A DNA stretch of 5,867 nt from Steroidobacteraceae bacterium (GCA_025927665.1 JAICKZ010000209.1:1-5867), one strand, 5' to 3'. Numbered from the stretch's first letter, positions 1-5,580 are shown. The notes: a model not told the origin generated them from the sequence alone. Program-made: numbers and translations.

Positions 1-2
1 AA

Positions 3-161
3 GAAGAAGTAGAGGACACAACTGGCGATTTGCAAAGTGATAACGATGCAAGTGAAAAGGTCGCCGTTGATAATGGCCGACAAGATCATGATGCCATTGC
101 GCAACGTCGTCATCATCGTCACCATCATCATCATCGCCATCATCATCGACGTCGTCGTTAA
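3..161 (+). CDS. 3' end of an unidentified gene; product ends in a His/Arg-rich tail
   Basis: The only open frame across the left edge gives 52 C-terminal residues ending at a TAA (159-161); its start lies outside the window. The visible part opens with an acidic, low-complexity stretch (EEVEDTTGDLQSDNDASEK) and closes with RRHHRHHHHHRHHHRRRR: ten His and eight Arg without interruption. An acidic linker followed by a strongly basic tail suggests a disordered extension appended to a folded domain upstream, of the kind seen on RNA-binding proteins, helicases or metal chaperones. No folded domain is visible, so I cannot name a function. The stop lies 17 nt before gcdH on the same strand, so the two may be co-transcribed. 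The tail is encoded by a run of cat/cac and cgt/cgc/cga codons, a trinucleotide microsatellite-like tract. Reading frame: fairly sure; identity: unknown. Confidence 0.7.
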   Translation, partial: EEVEDTTGDLQSDNDASEKVAVDNGRQDHDAIAQRRHHRHHHHHRHHHRRRR

Positions 162-178
162 TTAATTAGCAAGTCGTT

Positions 179-1366
179 ATGAACAGCACCTTTGAATGGA
201 ATGACCCGTTACAACTGGAACGACAGTTAAGCGATGATGAGCGTACGATTCGCGAAGTCACTCAACGTTTCTGTGAGCAACAATTGCAACCACGGGTGTT
301 ACAAGCGTTTCGCAACGAAATAACAGATCGAAGTATTTTTAATGAAATGGGTTCATTAGGTTTATTGGGCGCCACCATTCCCACGCAGTATGGTGGCGCG
401 GGTCTTAACTATGTAAGTTATGGTTTGATCGCTCGCGAAGTCGAACGAGTTGATTCCGGCTATCGTTCGATGATGAGTGTGCAATCATCGTTGGTGATGT
501 TTCCCATTTATGAATTTGGTAGCGAAGCGCAACGCAAAAAATATTTACCCAAGCTTGCAAGGGGTGAATGGGTGGGTTGCTTTGGATTGACAGAACCCAA
601 TCACGGTTCTGATCCTGGCAGCATGATCACGCGTGCAACCAAAACCACGAACGGATATATATTGACTGGCAACAAAACCTGGATCACGAACTCACCGATT
701 GCCGATGTGTTTATTGTCTGGGCAAAACTTGAAGGTAATGATAGCGATGCGATTCGCGGCTTTATCTTAGAACGCGACATGAAAGGCTTATCCACTCCCG
801 TCATTCACGGCAAGATCGGACTGCGTACTTCGATTACCGGTGAGATTGTGATGGATCAAGTGCATATCACCGAGGATTATCTACTACCCAATGTCAATGG
901 ATTACGTGGTCCATTCTCATGTTTAAATGCAGCGCGCTATGGCATCGCGTGGGGAACAATGGGCGCAGCGGAGAATTGCTTCGACATTGCACGACACTAT
1001 GTACTGAATCGCAAACAATTCGGTCGACCTCTCGCAGCCAATCAATTAATTCAGAAGAAACTCGCAGATATGCTGTCTGAAATATCATTAGGCTTACAAG
1101 GTTGCTTGCGCTTAGGCCGCATGAAAGATGAAGGCACTGCCAACGTTGAACTGACTTCCCTCATGAAACGCAACTCATGCGGCAAGGCATTGGATATTGC
1201 TCGCCAGGCACGTGACATGTTAGGTGGCAATGGTATCAGCGATGAATACTCGATCGCCAGACATTTGGTTAATCTGGAAGTAGTCAACACTTACGAAGGC
1301 ACTCATGATATTCATGCCTTAATATTGGGACGTGCCATTACAGGCATCGCGGCGTTTACCAATTAA
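179..1366 (+). CDS. gcdH: Glutaryl-CoA dehydrogenase (acyl-CoA dehydrogenase family)
   Basis: FAD enzyme of lysine/tryptophan/glutarate breakdown that oxidises and decarboxylates glutaryl-CoA to crotonyl-CoA, passing electrons to electron-transfer flavoprotein in the cytoplasm. The 395 residues match the family's usual size. Visible landmarks in order: N-terminal helical domain starting FEWNDPLQLERQLSDDER; AREVERVDSGYRSMMSVQSS (residues 85-104), where Glu89 and Arg96 have the spacing of human Glu87 and Arg94, the latter contacting the glutaryl carboxylate; the flavin-region segment CFGLTEPNHGSDPGSM (134-149) and WITNSP (168-173); the C-terminal helical domain with RDMLGGNGISDEY; and NTYEGTHDIHALILGRA, in which Glu373 is the catalytic base. 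SGYRS plus YEGTHDIHALILGRAITG separates GcdH from ordinary acyl-CoA dehydrogenases. The start has only a weak Shine-Dalgarno (gcaag, 169-173), so it may rely on translation of the gene 17 nt upstream. No ETF or other glutarate-pathway gene is adjacent. Very sure of the family; substrate assigned from motifs. Confidence 0.96.
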   Translation: MNSTFEWNDPLQLERQLSDDERTIREVTQRFCEQQLQPRVLQAFRNEITDRSIFNEMGSLGLLGATIPTQYGGAGLNYVSYGLIAREVERVDSGYRSMMSVQSSLVMFPIYEFGSEAQRKKYLPKLARGEWVGCFGLTEPNHGSDPGSMITRATKTTNGYILTGNKTWITNSPIADVFIVWAKLEGNDSDAIRGFILERDMKGLSTPVIHGKIGLRTSITGEIVMDQVHITEDYLLPNVNGLRGPFSCLNAARYGIAWGTMGAAENCFDIARHYVLNRKQFGRPLAANQLIQKKLADMLSEISLGLQGCLRLGRMKDEGTANVELTSLMKRNSCGKALDIARQARDMLGGNGISDEYSIARHLVNLEVVNTYEGTHDIHALILGRAITGIAAFTN

Positions 1367-1409
1367 TTGTTATATAGTTTGCTGACTCGGTTTAATTTCA
1401 GGAGCATGT

Positions 1410-1697
1410 ATGTCAACTCAATATTTTATTACTGCCGTGCTCACCAGTTTATTACTGACAGGCTCCGCTCATGGCGAAGACAGTGCTGCCAGTAAAGAAA
1501 GCAAATCTGTAGGGCAGAAGGCCGGAGAAATGGTGCACGAAGTCGGTGACGCCGGTAAAGAAGTAGGACACAAAGTAGCCAAAGCTGCGCGTGAAGTAGG
1601 ACATGCCACTCGCGACGGCGCTCGAGAATTCAAGAAAGCCGTGAAGCATGGTAAACAGGGTTCGAAGTCTGCTTCGAACGGCACTGGCAATAAGTAA
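1410..1697 (+). CDS. Small exported protein with five tandem 11-residue amphipathic repeats (LEA/apolipoprotein-like)
   Basis: A 95-residue protein with a good ribosome site (AGGAG, 1400-1404, 5 nt before the ATG). Residues 1-22 form a signal peptide (hydrophobic ITAVLTSLLLTGSA, likely cleavage after AHG), so it should act in the periplasm or envelope. From Val34 the chain divides into 11-residue units with no gap: VGQKAGEMVHE, VGDAGKEVGHK, VAKAAREVGHA, TRDGAREFKKA, VKHGKQGSKSA (34-88), ending in a Ser/Gly/Lys tail. It is rich in Ala, Lys, Gly and charge, with no Cys, Trp or Pro. An 11-mer period is the hallmark of group-3 LEA proteins and apolipoprotein-type helices, which are disordered in water and fold on membranes or on drying; that function is inferred here. 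At DNA level the 11-nt string gaagtaggaca occurs at 1560 and 1593, exactly 33 nt apart. It sits 43 nt after gcdH and 28 nt before tyrA. Alternative: a generic histone-H1-like low-complexity protein. Confidence 0.85.
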   Translation: MSTQYFITAVLTSLLLTGSAHGEDSAASKESKSVGQKAGEMVHEVGDAGKEVGHKVAKAAREVGHATRDGAREFKKAVKHGKQGSKSASNGTGNK

Positions 1698-1710
1698 TTT
1701 CTAATTGTCC

Positions 1711-1715
1711 AGGAG
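1711..1715 (+). promoter_or_regulatory. Shine-Dalgarno site that places the tyrA start at 1726
   Basis: AGGAG lies 10 nt before ATG 1726. The open frame extends upstream through TTG codons at 1720 and 1705, but the 1705 TTG precedes this ribosome site and the 1720 TTG is only 4 nt from it. The homologous N-terminus of AroQ-type mutase domains begins just before the LRxxLDxxD helix, which also fits ATG 1726. Confidence 0.7.
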
Positions 1716-1725
1716 TGTTTTGTCC

Positions 1726-2820
1726 ATGAGTCTTGAAGACCTGCGACGTCAGTTAGATGGAATAGACGACCGCTTCATACAGTTAATTGCCGAGCGCCAA
1801 GCGACGGTACGTAGCATTGCTGCGATCAAACAATCGACCAGTGTGCCATTGCGTGATTATGGTCGTGAGCGTGAAGTGCTTCAACGTGCACGCGCCAATG
1901 CGCAAGCAGCCGATGTATCAGGTGATGTAGCAGAAGATATATTGCGAACTTTGATTCGTTATTCTTTAACGCAACAAGAACAAGCCAGTGTAGTAGCAAA
2001 GCGCGCAGGCATTGGACAGCGTGCTTTGGTGATTGGCGGTGCAGGCAAAATGGGCGCGTGGTTTGCACGCTTTTTATATTCACAAGGATACGACATTGAA
2101 ATTGCCGATCCCAATGCCGCTCCAGCCGATACCGTGATTGCAGATTGGCGCAGTAGCGATCTATCACATGATTATATTGTGGTGGCAACACCGCTTGGCA
2201 TTACTAATCAAGTGCTGCATGAACTTGCGATCAGAAAACCGTCGGGTGTTGTATTTGATTTAGGTTCATTAAAAACACCACTCAGCACCGGTCTTGCAGC
2301 ACTGCGTGATGCAGGCGTACGCGTTACTTCCGTTCATCCCATGTTTGGACCCGACGTGCAACTGCTTTCTGGTCGGCATCTGATCTTCATCGATATGGGA
2401 AATAAAGACGCGCTGTCACGTGCGCAAACATTGTTTGCACCCACCATGGCCGTGCAAGCGGTAATGACATTGCAAGAACATGATCGTTTGATCGCCTATG
2501 TACTCGGTTTATCGCATGCGGTGAATATCGCGTTTATTACCGCGTTGAAAAACAGCAAGGAATCTGCACTTCGCTTAACTGAATTGTCCAGCACAACATT
2601 TGATGCGCAATTCGATATGGCACGCCGTGTGGTCAATGAAAGTCCGCAACTGTATTTTGAAATACAAAAGTTAAATGCCTTTGGGCAAGAATCGCTGGAT
2701 GCCTTGCTAGAAGCAGTGAAAGCCATGCGTCAAACAGTCATCGACAATGACGCGTCAAAATTTCATGCTTTGATGGTTGAAGGTAAAGACTATGCAGAGA
2801 ATCGACGCAGGGAAACATAA
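1726..2820 (+). CDS. tyrA: Bifunctional chorismate mutase / prephenate dehydrogenase (T-protein)
   Basis: Two consecutive steps of tyrosine synthesis in one cytoplasmic chain: chorismate to prephenate, then NAD-dependent oxidative decarboxylation to 4-hydroxyphenylpyruvate. 364 residues from ATG 1726, close to the 373 of E. coli TyrA. Residues 1-88 are an all-helical AroQ mutase domain: Arg7, Arg24, Lys35, Asp44, Arg47, Glu48, Ser80 and Gln84 fall at a constant offset of 4 from the active-site residues Arg11, Arg28, Lys39, Asp48, Arg51, Glu52, Ser84 and Gln88 of the E. coli P-protein mutase. Residues 98-360 are the dehydrogenase: Rossmann loop GGAGKMG (104-110), catalytic His204 in VHPMFGPD (E. 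coli His197), and Arg301 in MARRVV, aligned with prephenate-binding Arg294. In the same ungapped alignment E. coli Arg286 is replaced by Asp293. No ACT domain follows, so tyrosine feedback, if any, acts within the dehydrogenase. It follows the 11-mer repeat gene by 28 nt; no attenuator or TyrR box was recognised. Confidence 0.97.
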   Translation: MSLEDLRRQLDGIDDRFIQLIAERQATVRSIAAIKQSTSVPLRDYGREREVLQRARANAQAADVSGDVAEDILRTLIRYSLTQQEQASVVAKRAGIGQRALVIGGAGKMGAWFARFLYSQGYDIEIADPNAAPADTVIADWRSSDLSHDYIVVATPLGITNQVLHELAIRKPSGVVFDLGSLKTPLSTGLAALRDAGVRVTSVHPMFGPDVQLLSGRHLIFIDMGNKDALSRAQTLFAPTMAVQAVMTLQEHDRLIAYVLGLSHAVNIAFITALKNSKESALRLTELSSTTFDAQFDMARRVVNESPQLYFEIQKLNAFGQESLDALLEAVKAMRQTVIDNDASKFHALMVEGKDYAENRRRET

Positions 2821-2914
2821 GACGCGATAACAGTCTTGATTGCAATTTCGCGACGTCAAAGACAGTCAATCACTTCATCGAGAAACTCTGTAGTTCAAGT
2901 CATATGCCTAGATC

Positions 2915-2945
2915 CTCCATGCAGGAAGGAATGCTCCATGCATGG
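2915..2945. repeat. Direct repeat plus palindrome between convergent tyrA and the DUF2059 gene
   Basis: CTCCATGCA occurs at 2915-2923 and again at 2934-2942, and the second copy runs into the perfect 10-bp palindrome CCATGCATGG (2936-2945). CCATGCA (2917-2923) can also pair with TGCATGG (2939-2945) as a 7-bp stem with a 15-nt loop, on either strand. It lies in the 150-nt gap between converging genes, where a bidirectional terminator would be expected, but no T-tract follows on either strand. Structure seen directly; role unknown. Confidence 0.4.
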
Positions 2946-2970
2946 TAGGTGATATATGCGCAGTAAGCGG

Positions 2971-3516
2971 CTACTTGGCTGGAACTGATGATTCTTCCTG
3001 CTTCGATTCTTTATTGCTCGATGCTTCTTTCTTAGCCTGTTCCAACTCGCCTATCATTTCTTTCTGCAAAGCCTGAATCTTGGGCATCATATTTTTAACC
3101 ATGTCTTGCATGATGCTGTTAGAGGCTTGCATCAACTCTGGCATTTTATTCAACATCTTTTGACCAGCTGGCGATTTATAAAATTTGACAATCCCTTGCA
3201 TTTCTTCTTCCGTGTATACAGAACTATAAATCTTTTCCATTGGTTCTTTAATTTTGTCCCATGACATTTCTTCTTTTACCATCTCGGTATATTTGTTCAA
3301 GTACTTATCCATGATGGGCTTTTCCTCTTCAGGGATGTTCATACTGACGGTCATATGCTTGAACATACCATCCATTTGACTGTAAACAGCATTCATTGTC
3401 TTCTGCATATTAGCTATATCGAAAAATGTGTCGACGGTCTGTTTTTTTGCTGGTTCTGCATAGCTATTAACTGACAGCGCCATTAACGCAAATAAGGACA
3501 AATATCTAATTTTCAT
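2971..3516 (-). CDS. Exported DUF2059-family protein, methionine-rich
   Basis: 181 residues with a clear Sec signal peptide (MKIRYLSLFALMALSVNSYA, cleavage expected after Ala20), so probably periplasmic. The mature part is helical and charged. The segment IVKFYKSPAGQKMLNKMPELMQASNS (starting near residue 109) carries the recognisable DUF2059 signature FYxSPxGxKMLxKMPELMQ; the domain spans roughly residues 75-150, followed by a Lys/Glu/Ser/Gln-rich, probably disordered tail (about 157-181). No biochemical role is established for DUF2059 that I can rely on. By my count 21 of 181 residues are Met and none is Cys. The ribosome site AAGGAA sits 8 nt before the ATG. The next gene upstream on the same strand is the exported methyltransferase-like protein, 119 nt away, with a hairpin and a palindrome between them, so this gene may have its own promoter. 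Family fairly sure; function unknown. Confidence 0.88.
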   Translation of the reverse strand: MKIRYLSLFALMALSVNSYAEPAKKQTVDTFFDIANMQKTMNAVYSQMDGMFKHMTVSMNIPEEEKPIMDKYLNKYTEMVKEEMSWDKIKEPMEKIYSSVYTEEEMQGIVKFYKSPAGQKMLNKMPELMQASNSIMQDMVKNMMPKIQALQKEMIGELEQAKKEASSNKESKQEESSVPAK

Positions 3517-3556
3517 GATTGAATTTCCTTGCTCTAATAGTTTCTAATCTTTATTT

Positions 3557-3591
3557 GTTACCCATTTACATGTAAGTAAACTCAAGGTAAC
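3557..3591. promoter_or_regulatory. Nested inverted repeat upstream of the DUF2059 gene (possible operator)
   Basis: GTTACC (3557-3562) is mirrored by GGTAAC (3586-3591), and between them lies a perfect 10-bp palindrome TTACATGTAA (3566-3575). It is 41 nt upstream of the DUF2059 start on its coding side, where a promoter or repressor site would be. On the - strand TTGAGT (3579-3584 complement) is a weak -35 candidate, but no good -10 stands at the right distance. Seen as symmetry only; a regulatory role is inference. Confidence 0.35.
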
Positions 3592-3600
3592 TCCAATATC

Positions 3601-3622
3601 GTAGCAAGCCAATGCCTGCTAC
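3601..3622 (-). terminator. Stem-loop just after the methyltransferase-like gene, without a clear U-tract
   Basis: Read on the - strand, GTAGCAGGC and GCTTGCTAC form a 9-pair stem with one G-U wobble around an ATTG loop, starting 14 nt beyond the stop codon of the upstream gene. On the + strand the wobble becomes an A-C mismatch, so the structure favours - strand RNA. The following bases (gatattgg) are not a U-run, so it may be an RNA 3'-end stabiliser or a weak/Rho-assisted terminator. Confidence 0.4.
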
Positions 3623-3635
3623 TCAATCAACGACG

Positions 3636-4466
3636 TTACGGTTTTACAAATCGTAAAGTAAATCTGTCGCTCTCACCAATTGCAAGATACTTATCACGAT
3701 CTTTCTCGCCTTCCCTAAAGGTAGGTGGCAAGGTCCAGACACCTTTTGGATAATCCTTGGTATCTTTTGCATTATTATTAATGTCGCTACTGGCAATAAA
3801 TTTGAATCCCGCTTTCTGCGCCGCAGTCATGACCAAAGCTTCAGGTACATAGCCATACTTCAATGCTTCTTCAGTAGATTGATCTTTAGCGGCACGATGA
3901 TCAACCACGCCCAGCACGCCACCTGATTTAAGAACTTTGAAAATAGCTTGAAATAACTTGTCTTCATCATGGTCTCTTGCAAAGTTGTGCACATTGCGGA
4001 AGGTCAAGAAATAATCAGCTGAATTCGGCGGACCAAAATCGGGTGCGTTGAAATCAAACTCGCGTATCTCCGCTTTACCAAAATGCGCTGGATCAGCAGC
4101 AAGTCTTTCTTTCTGACCCGTATCTTCTTTGTCTGATTTGGCATTGGCCCCGATATAATGCCCATGATCATGCAGATAGGGCGCGAGAATTTCCGCATAC
4201 CAAAGTTTTGAGCCAGTAATAAGTTCGATCACTGTCGCATTGGGCTTCACGCCAAAAAAAGTCAATGTCTCAAGTGGATGACGATATTTATCGCGAGCAC
4301 GATTCTGTTCCGTACGCCATGACCCATTGATACATACTTCTAATTGCTTCTTTGCATCGACCTTTACAGCAGCCGAAGCAGTTGATGAACCAATCAACAT
4401 GCAGCTAAACGCTAGTATCGATAAAGACAAGTGTTGAACAATTTGGCTTGGAAAATGCTTGATCAT
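3636..4466 (-). CDS. Exported SAM-methyltransferase-like protein (COG4798-type) with a degenerate motif I
   Basis: 276 residues from ATG 4466. An in-frame GTG at 4487 gives a 283-residue form, but a strong AAGGAG lies between the two, 6 nt before ATG 4466. Residues 1-32 are a signal peptide (hydrophobic LSLSILAFSCMLIGSS, likely cleavage after TASA), placing the protein outside the cytoplasm; Cys22 lacks a proper lipobox. The mature chain shows WRTEQNRARDKYRHPLETL (50-68) then FFGVKPNATVIEL (70-82), typical of the family annotated as predicted methyltransferase, followed by WYAEILAPYL (89-98), LTFRNVHNF (154-162) and GGVLGVVDHR (182-191), which correspond to strands of a class I Rossmann fold. 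The SAM-binding loop, usually E-I-x-P-G-x-G-W-Y in relatives as I recall, reads ELITGSKLWY (81-90), losing the paired glycines. Its substrate is unknown, and SAM supply outside the cytoplasm is not established. Family likely; catalytic competence doubtful. Confidence 0.85.
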   Translation of the reverse strand: MIKHFPSQIVQHLSLSILAFSCMLIGSSTASAAVKVDAKKQLEVCINGSWRTEQNRARDKYRHPLETLTFFGVKPNATVIELITGSKLWYAEILAPYLHDHGHYIGANAKSDKEDTGQKERLAADPAHFGKAEIREFDFNAPDFGPPNSADYFLTFRNVHNFARDHDEDKLFQAIFKVLKSGGVLGVVDHRAAKDQSTEEALKYGYVPEALVMTAAQKAGFKFIASSDINNNAKDTKDYPKGVWTLPPTFREGEKDRDKYLAIGESDRFTLRFVKP

Positions 4467-4472
4467 ATCGGA

Positions 4473-4478
4473 CTCCTT
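4473..4478 (-). promoter_or_regulatory. Shine-Dalgarno site deciding the methyltransferase-like gene start
   Basis: On the - strand AAGGAG stands 6 nt before ATG 4466, ideal spacing. The in-frame GTG at 4487 lies upstream of this site, so the longer form would contain its own ribosome site inside the coding sequence and is unlikely. Confidence 0.75.
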
Positions 4479-4499
4479 AACAAACACGGTGGATTGACT

Positions 4500-4505
4500 A
4501 TTGTA
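4500..4505 (-). promoter_or_regulatory. Candidate -10 element for the methyltransferase-like gene
   Basis: TACAAT on the - strand differs from TATAAT at one base and would start RNA about 25-30 nt before ATG 4466. No good -35 is found 16-18 nt upstream (gaggaa at 17; TTGATG lies at 22), so the call is weak. Confidence 0.3.
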
Positions 4506-4545
4506 GCGTTAACACGAAGATTTTCCTCATCAACACACTGCCTTC

Positions 4546-4579
4546 CAATCAATTGCATCAGATAAGGATACCTTGATTG
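4546..4579. repeat. Inverted repeat with a nested inner stem
   Basis: CAATCAA (4546-4552) is mirrored by TTGATTG (4573-4579). Inside, AAGG-ATA-CCTT (4564-4574) makes a short alternative hairpin that overlaps the right arm. It lies about 80-110 nt upstream of ATG 4466, so it could be an operator or the 5' leader of the - strand gene. Symmetry is seen; function is not known. Confidence 0.3.
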
Positions 4580-4774
4580 AGCTCGGCAATACGGTCGACA
4601 ACTAGTTCTGCGCAGCATTGCAGTTTGAATTAGCAAGTGCATCTAAAAATCTGTACACTGACATCGATGGTTTTGTTGTGGCAAATATTAATGCTCCATT
4701 CATCCAATAATGTAAGCGTCTGCCTGTAGTTGAGTGCATATTTTGACAGTTTTCTAAATCATTAATTACAGCCA

Positions 4775-4780
4775 TAAAAT
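4775..4780 (+). promoter_or_regulatory. Candidate -10 element for the coiled-coil protein gene
   Basis: TAAAAT matches TATAAT at five of six bases, 59 nt before ATG 4840. The -35 at 17-bp spacing is TTCTAA (3 of 6). A perfect TTGACA at 4743-4748 is 26 bp away, too far for this -10, and its own 16-18-bp partners are poor. Weak call. Confidence 0.25.
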
Positions 4781-4839
4781 AGTTCCCAAAAACATCTAAA
4801 ACAACTTTGCGGTATATGCATTGAGAGGTAGGCTTGCTG

Positions 4840-5529
4840 ATGAGGACGTTGATAATTACTTTAATAATGGGATTCGTTATCGCAGTATTGACGTACTCGT
4901 TACAGAAAACAGCTGTTGCACCAGCAATTTCAACCACCATCTATCCCTACAAGATGACTAACTTACACACGGCTGCTGAAAATCAGCAACTTCGTATTTT
5001 ACAAGAAGAAAACAAGAATCTAAAACAAGAGCTAGCAAAACTACATAATTTATTATCTGCACGATCCAGTATTGCGCCAGACTTTTGTGGCACGAATGTC
5101 AATTATGGGAAATCTCGTGAAAACGCTGTCCGCAAAATCATGGCCATGCAACAAGTCACAGATTTTGCTGCCTATGCCTCTGCTCCAAACTTTGACTATG
5201 TTCAAGATCTATCTAATAAATTCAATTCAGAGACAATTGATAATCCTTGGGCGATCGATAACAGGGAAAAAATATTAACACTCTTTAGCGAAAATACCCT
5301 TTTAAGTAGCTATGTACCTGAGACAGTCGAGTGCAGGAATGTCCGTTGTCAAATTCGCGTAAGAGTGAGTGACAACCAAGATGCCAATAAACTAATGAAT
5401 TCATTTTCAACTGTTCTTGCTGACAGCAAGTCAACACTTTCTGCAACAAGCGTGATATCAGCGCCAGATTTATCCAACGGCGTTGTGACTCTCTACATCG
5501 GAAGGCACGAAGAGGAAAGCTTGTTTTGA
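4840..5529 (+). CDS. Inner-membrane-anchored coiled-coil protein with a C-terminal Cys-x4-Cys domain, function unknown
   Basis: 229 residues from ATG 4840, 7 nt after GGTAGG; an in-frame TTG at 4834 would add two residues. Residues 4-21 (LIITLIMGFVIAVLTYSL) form one membrane segment, short of a signal-peptidase site, so the rest should lie in the periplasm. Residues 46-73 are a textbook heptad coiled coil: Leu51, Leu54, Asn58, Leu61, Leu65, Leu68 and Leu72 occupy a/d positions, suggesting parallel dimers with a buried Asn. The C-terminal part contains SNKFNSETIDNPWAIDNREK (125-144) and VECRNVRCQIRV (163-174); this F-x-x-E-x-x-D-x-x-W-A ... E-C-R-x-x-x-C layout resembles, from memory, a domain common in uncharacterised secreted proteobacterial proteins. 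Cys165 and Cys170 may form a disulphide; Cys83 is alone. I do not recognise a named family. AT-rich compared with gcdH and tyrA. Confidence 0.82.
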   Translation: MRTLIITLIMGFVIAVLTYSLQKTAVAPAISTTIYPYKMTNLHTAAENQQLRILQEENKNLKQELAKLHNLLSARSSIAPDFCGTNVNYGKSRENAVRKIMAMQQVTDFAAYASAPNFDYVQDLSNKFNSETIDNPWAIDNREKILTLFSENTLLSSYVPETVECRNVRCQIRVRVSDNQDANKLMNSFSTVLADSKSTLSATSVISAPDLSNGVVTLYIGRHEEESLF

Positions 5530-5553
5530 TCGAGAGTACAATGGAAGTCCGTG

Positions 5554-5580
5554 AAATAAAACGATAGCCGGTTTTATTTT
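5554..5580 (+). terminator. AT-rich terminator-like hairpin after the coiled-coil gene
   Basis: AAATAAAAC (5554-5562) pairs perfectly with GTTTTATTT (5571-5579) around an 8-nt loop, 24 nt past the stop codon. The 3' arm itself is the T-rich tract, giving an A-tract/loop/T-tract shape, but the stem lacks the usual GC-rich core, so termination efficiency is doubtful. Confidence 0.4.

Larger units (their letters stand above)
4488..4839. other. Divergent intergenic region without a supported gene
   Basis: About 350 nt separating the left-pointing methyltransferase-like gene from the right-pointing coiled-coil gene. It should carry both promoters. What can be seen: a one-mismatch -10 (4500-4505, - strand), a 7-bp inverted repeat (4546-4579), an 8-bp palindrome CTGCGCAG (4608-4615), a perfect but unpartnered TTGACA (4743-4748) and TAAAAT (4775-4780). 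The right half is AT-rich. Short reading frames on the - strand lack convincing starts or recognisable products. No tRNA or riboswitch fold was recognised. Confidence 0.5.

Noticed and set aside
105..158. Repeated cat/cgt tract as a possible CRISPR or minisatellite
   Set aside because: It is an in-frame His/Arg codon run at the end of a coding sequence, with no spacer structure.
1826..2191. 121-codon - strand frame within tyrA
   Set aside because: It is antisense to well-conserved mutase and Rossmann motifs; the His/Leu-rich translation is what complementary codons of tyrA would give.
3636..4487. GTG 4487 as the start of the methyltransferase-like gene
   Set aside because: The strong AAGGAG lies downstream of it and 6 nt before ATG 4466, and the extra residues (MFVKESD) would put an acidic stretch ahead of the signal peptide.
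4463..4558. 31-codon frame on the - strand whose TGA overlaps ATG 4466, resembling a coupled leader
   Set aside because: Its ATG has no convincing ribosome site, the peptide has no special composition, and the downstream gene already has an ideal AAGGAG, so no coupling is needed.
4743..4748. Perfect TTGACA as a -35 box for the coiled-coil gene
   Set aside because: The hexamers at 16-18 bp (attaca, ttacag, tacagc) match TATAAT poorly, so I do not call a full promoter here.
4602..4940. 112-codon open frame on the - strand overlapping the start of the coiled-coil gene and the intergenic region
   Set aside because: It overlaps the anchor and coiled-coil region of a convincing + strand gene, has no good ribosome site, and shows no recognisable domain. 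An internal ATG at 4775 (57 codons) also lacks a clear Shine-Dalgarno. The C-terminal half outside the overlap could be a tiny gene, but I cannot support it.
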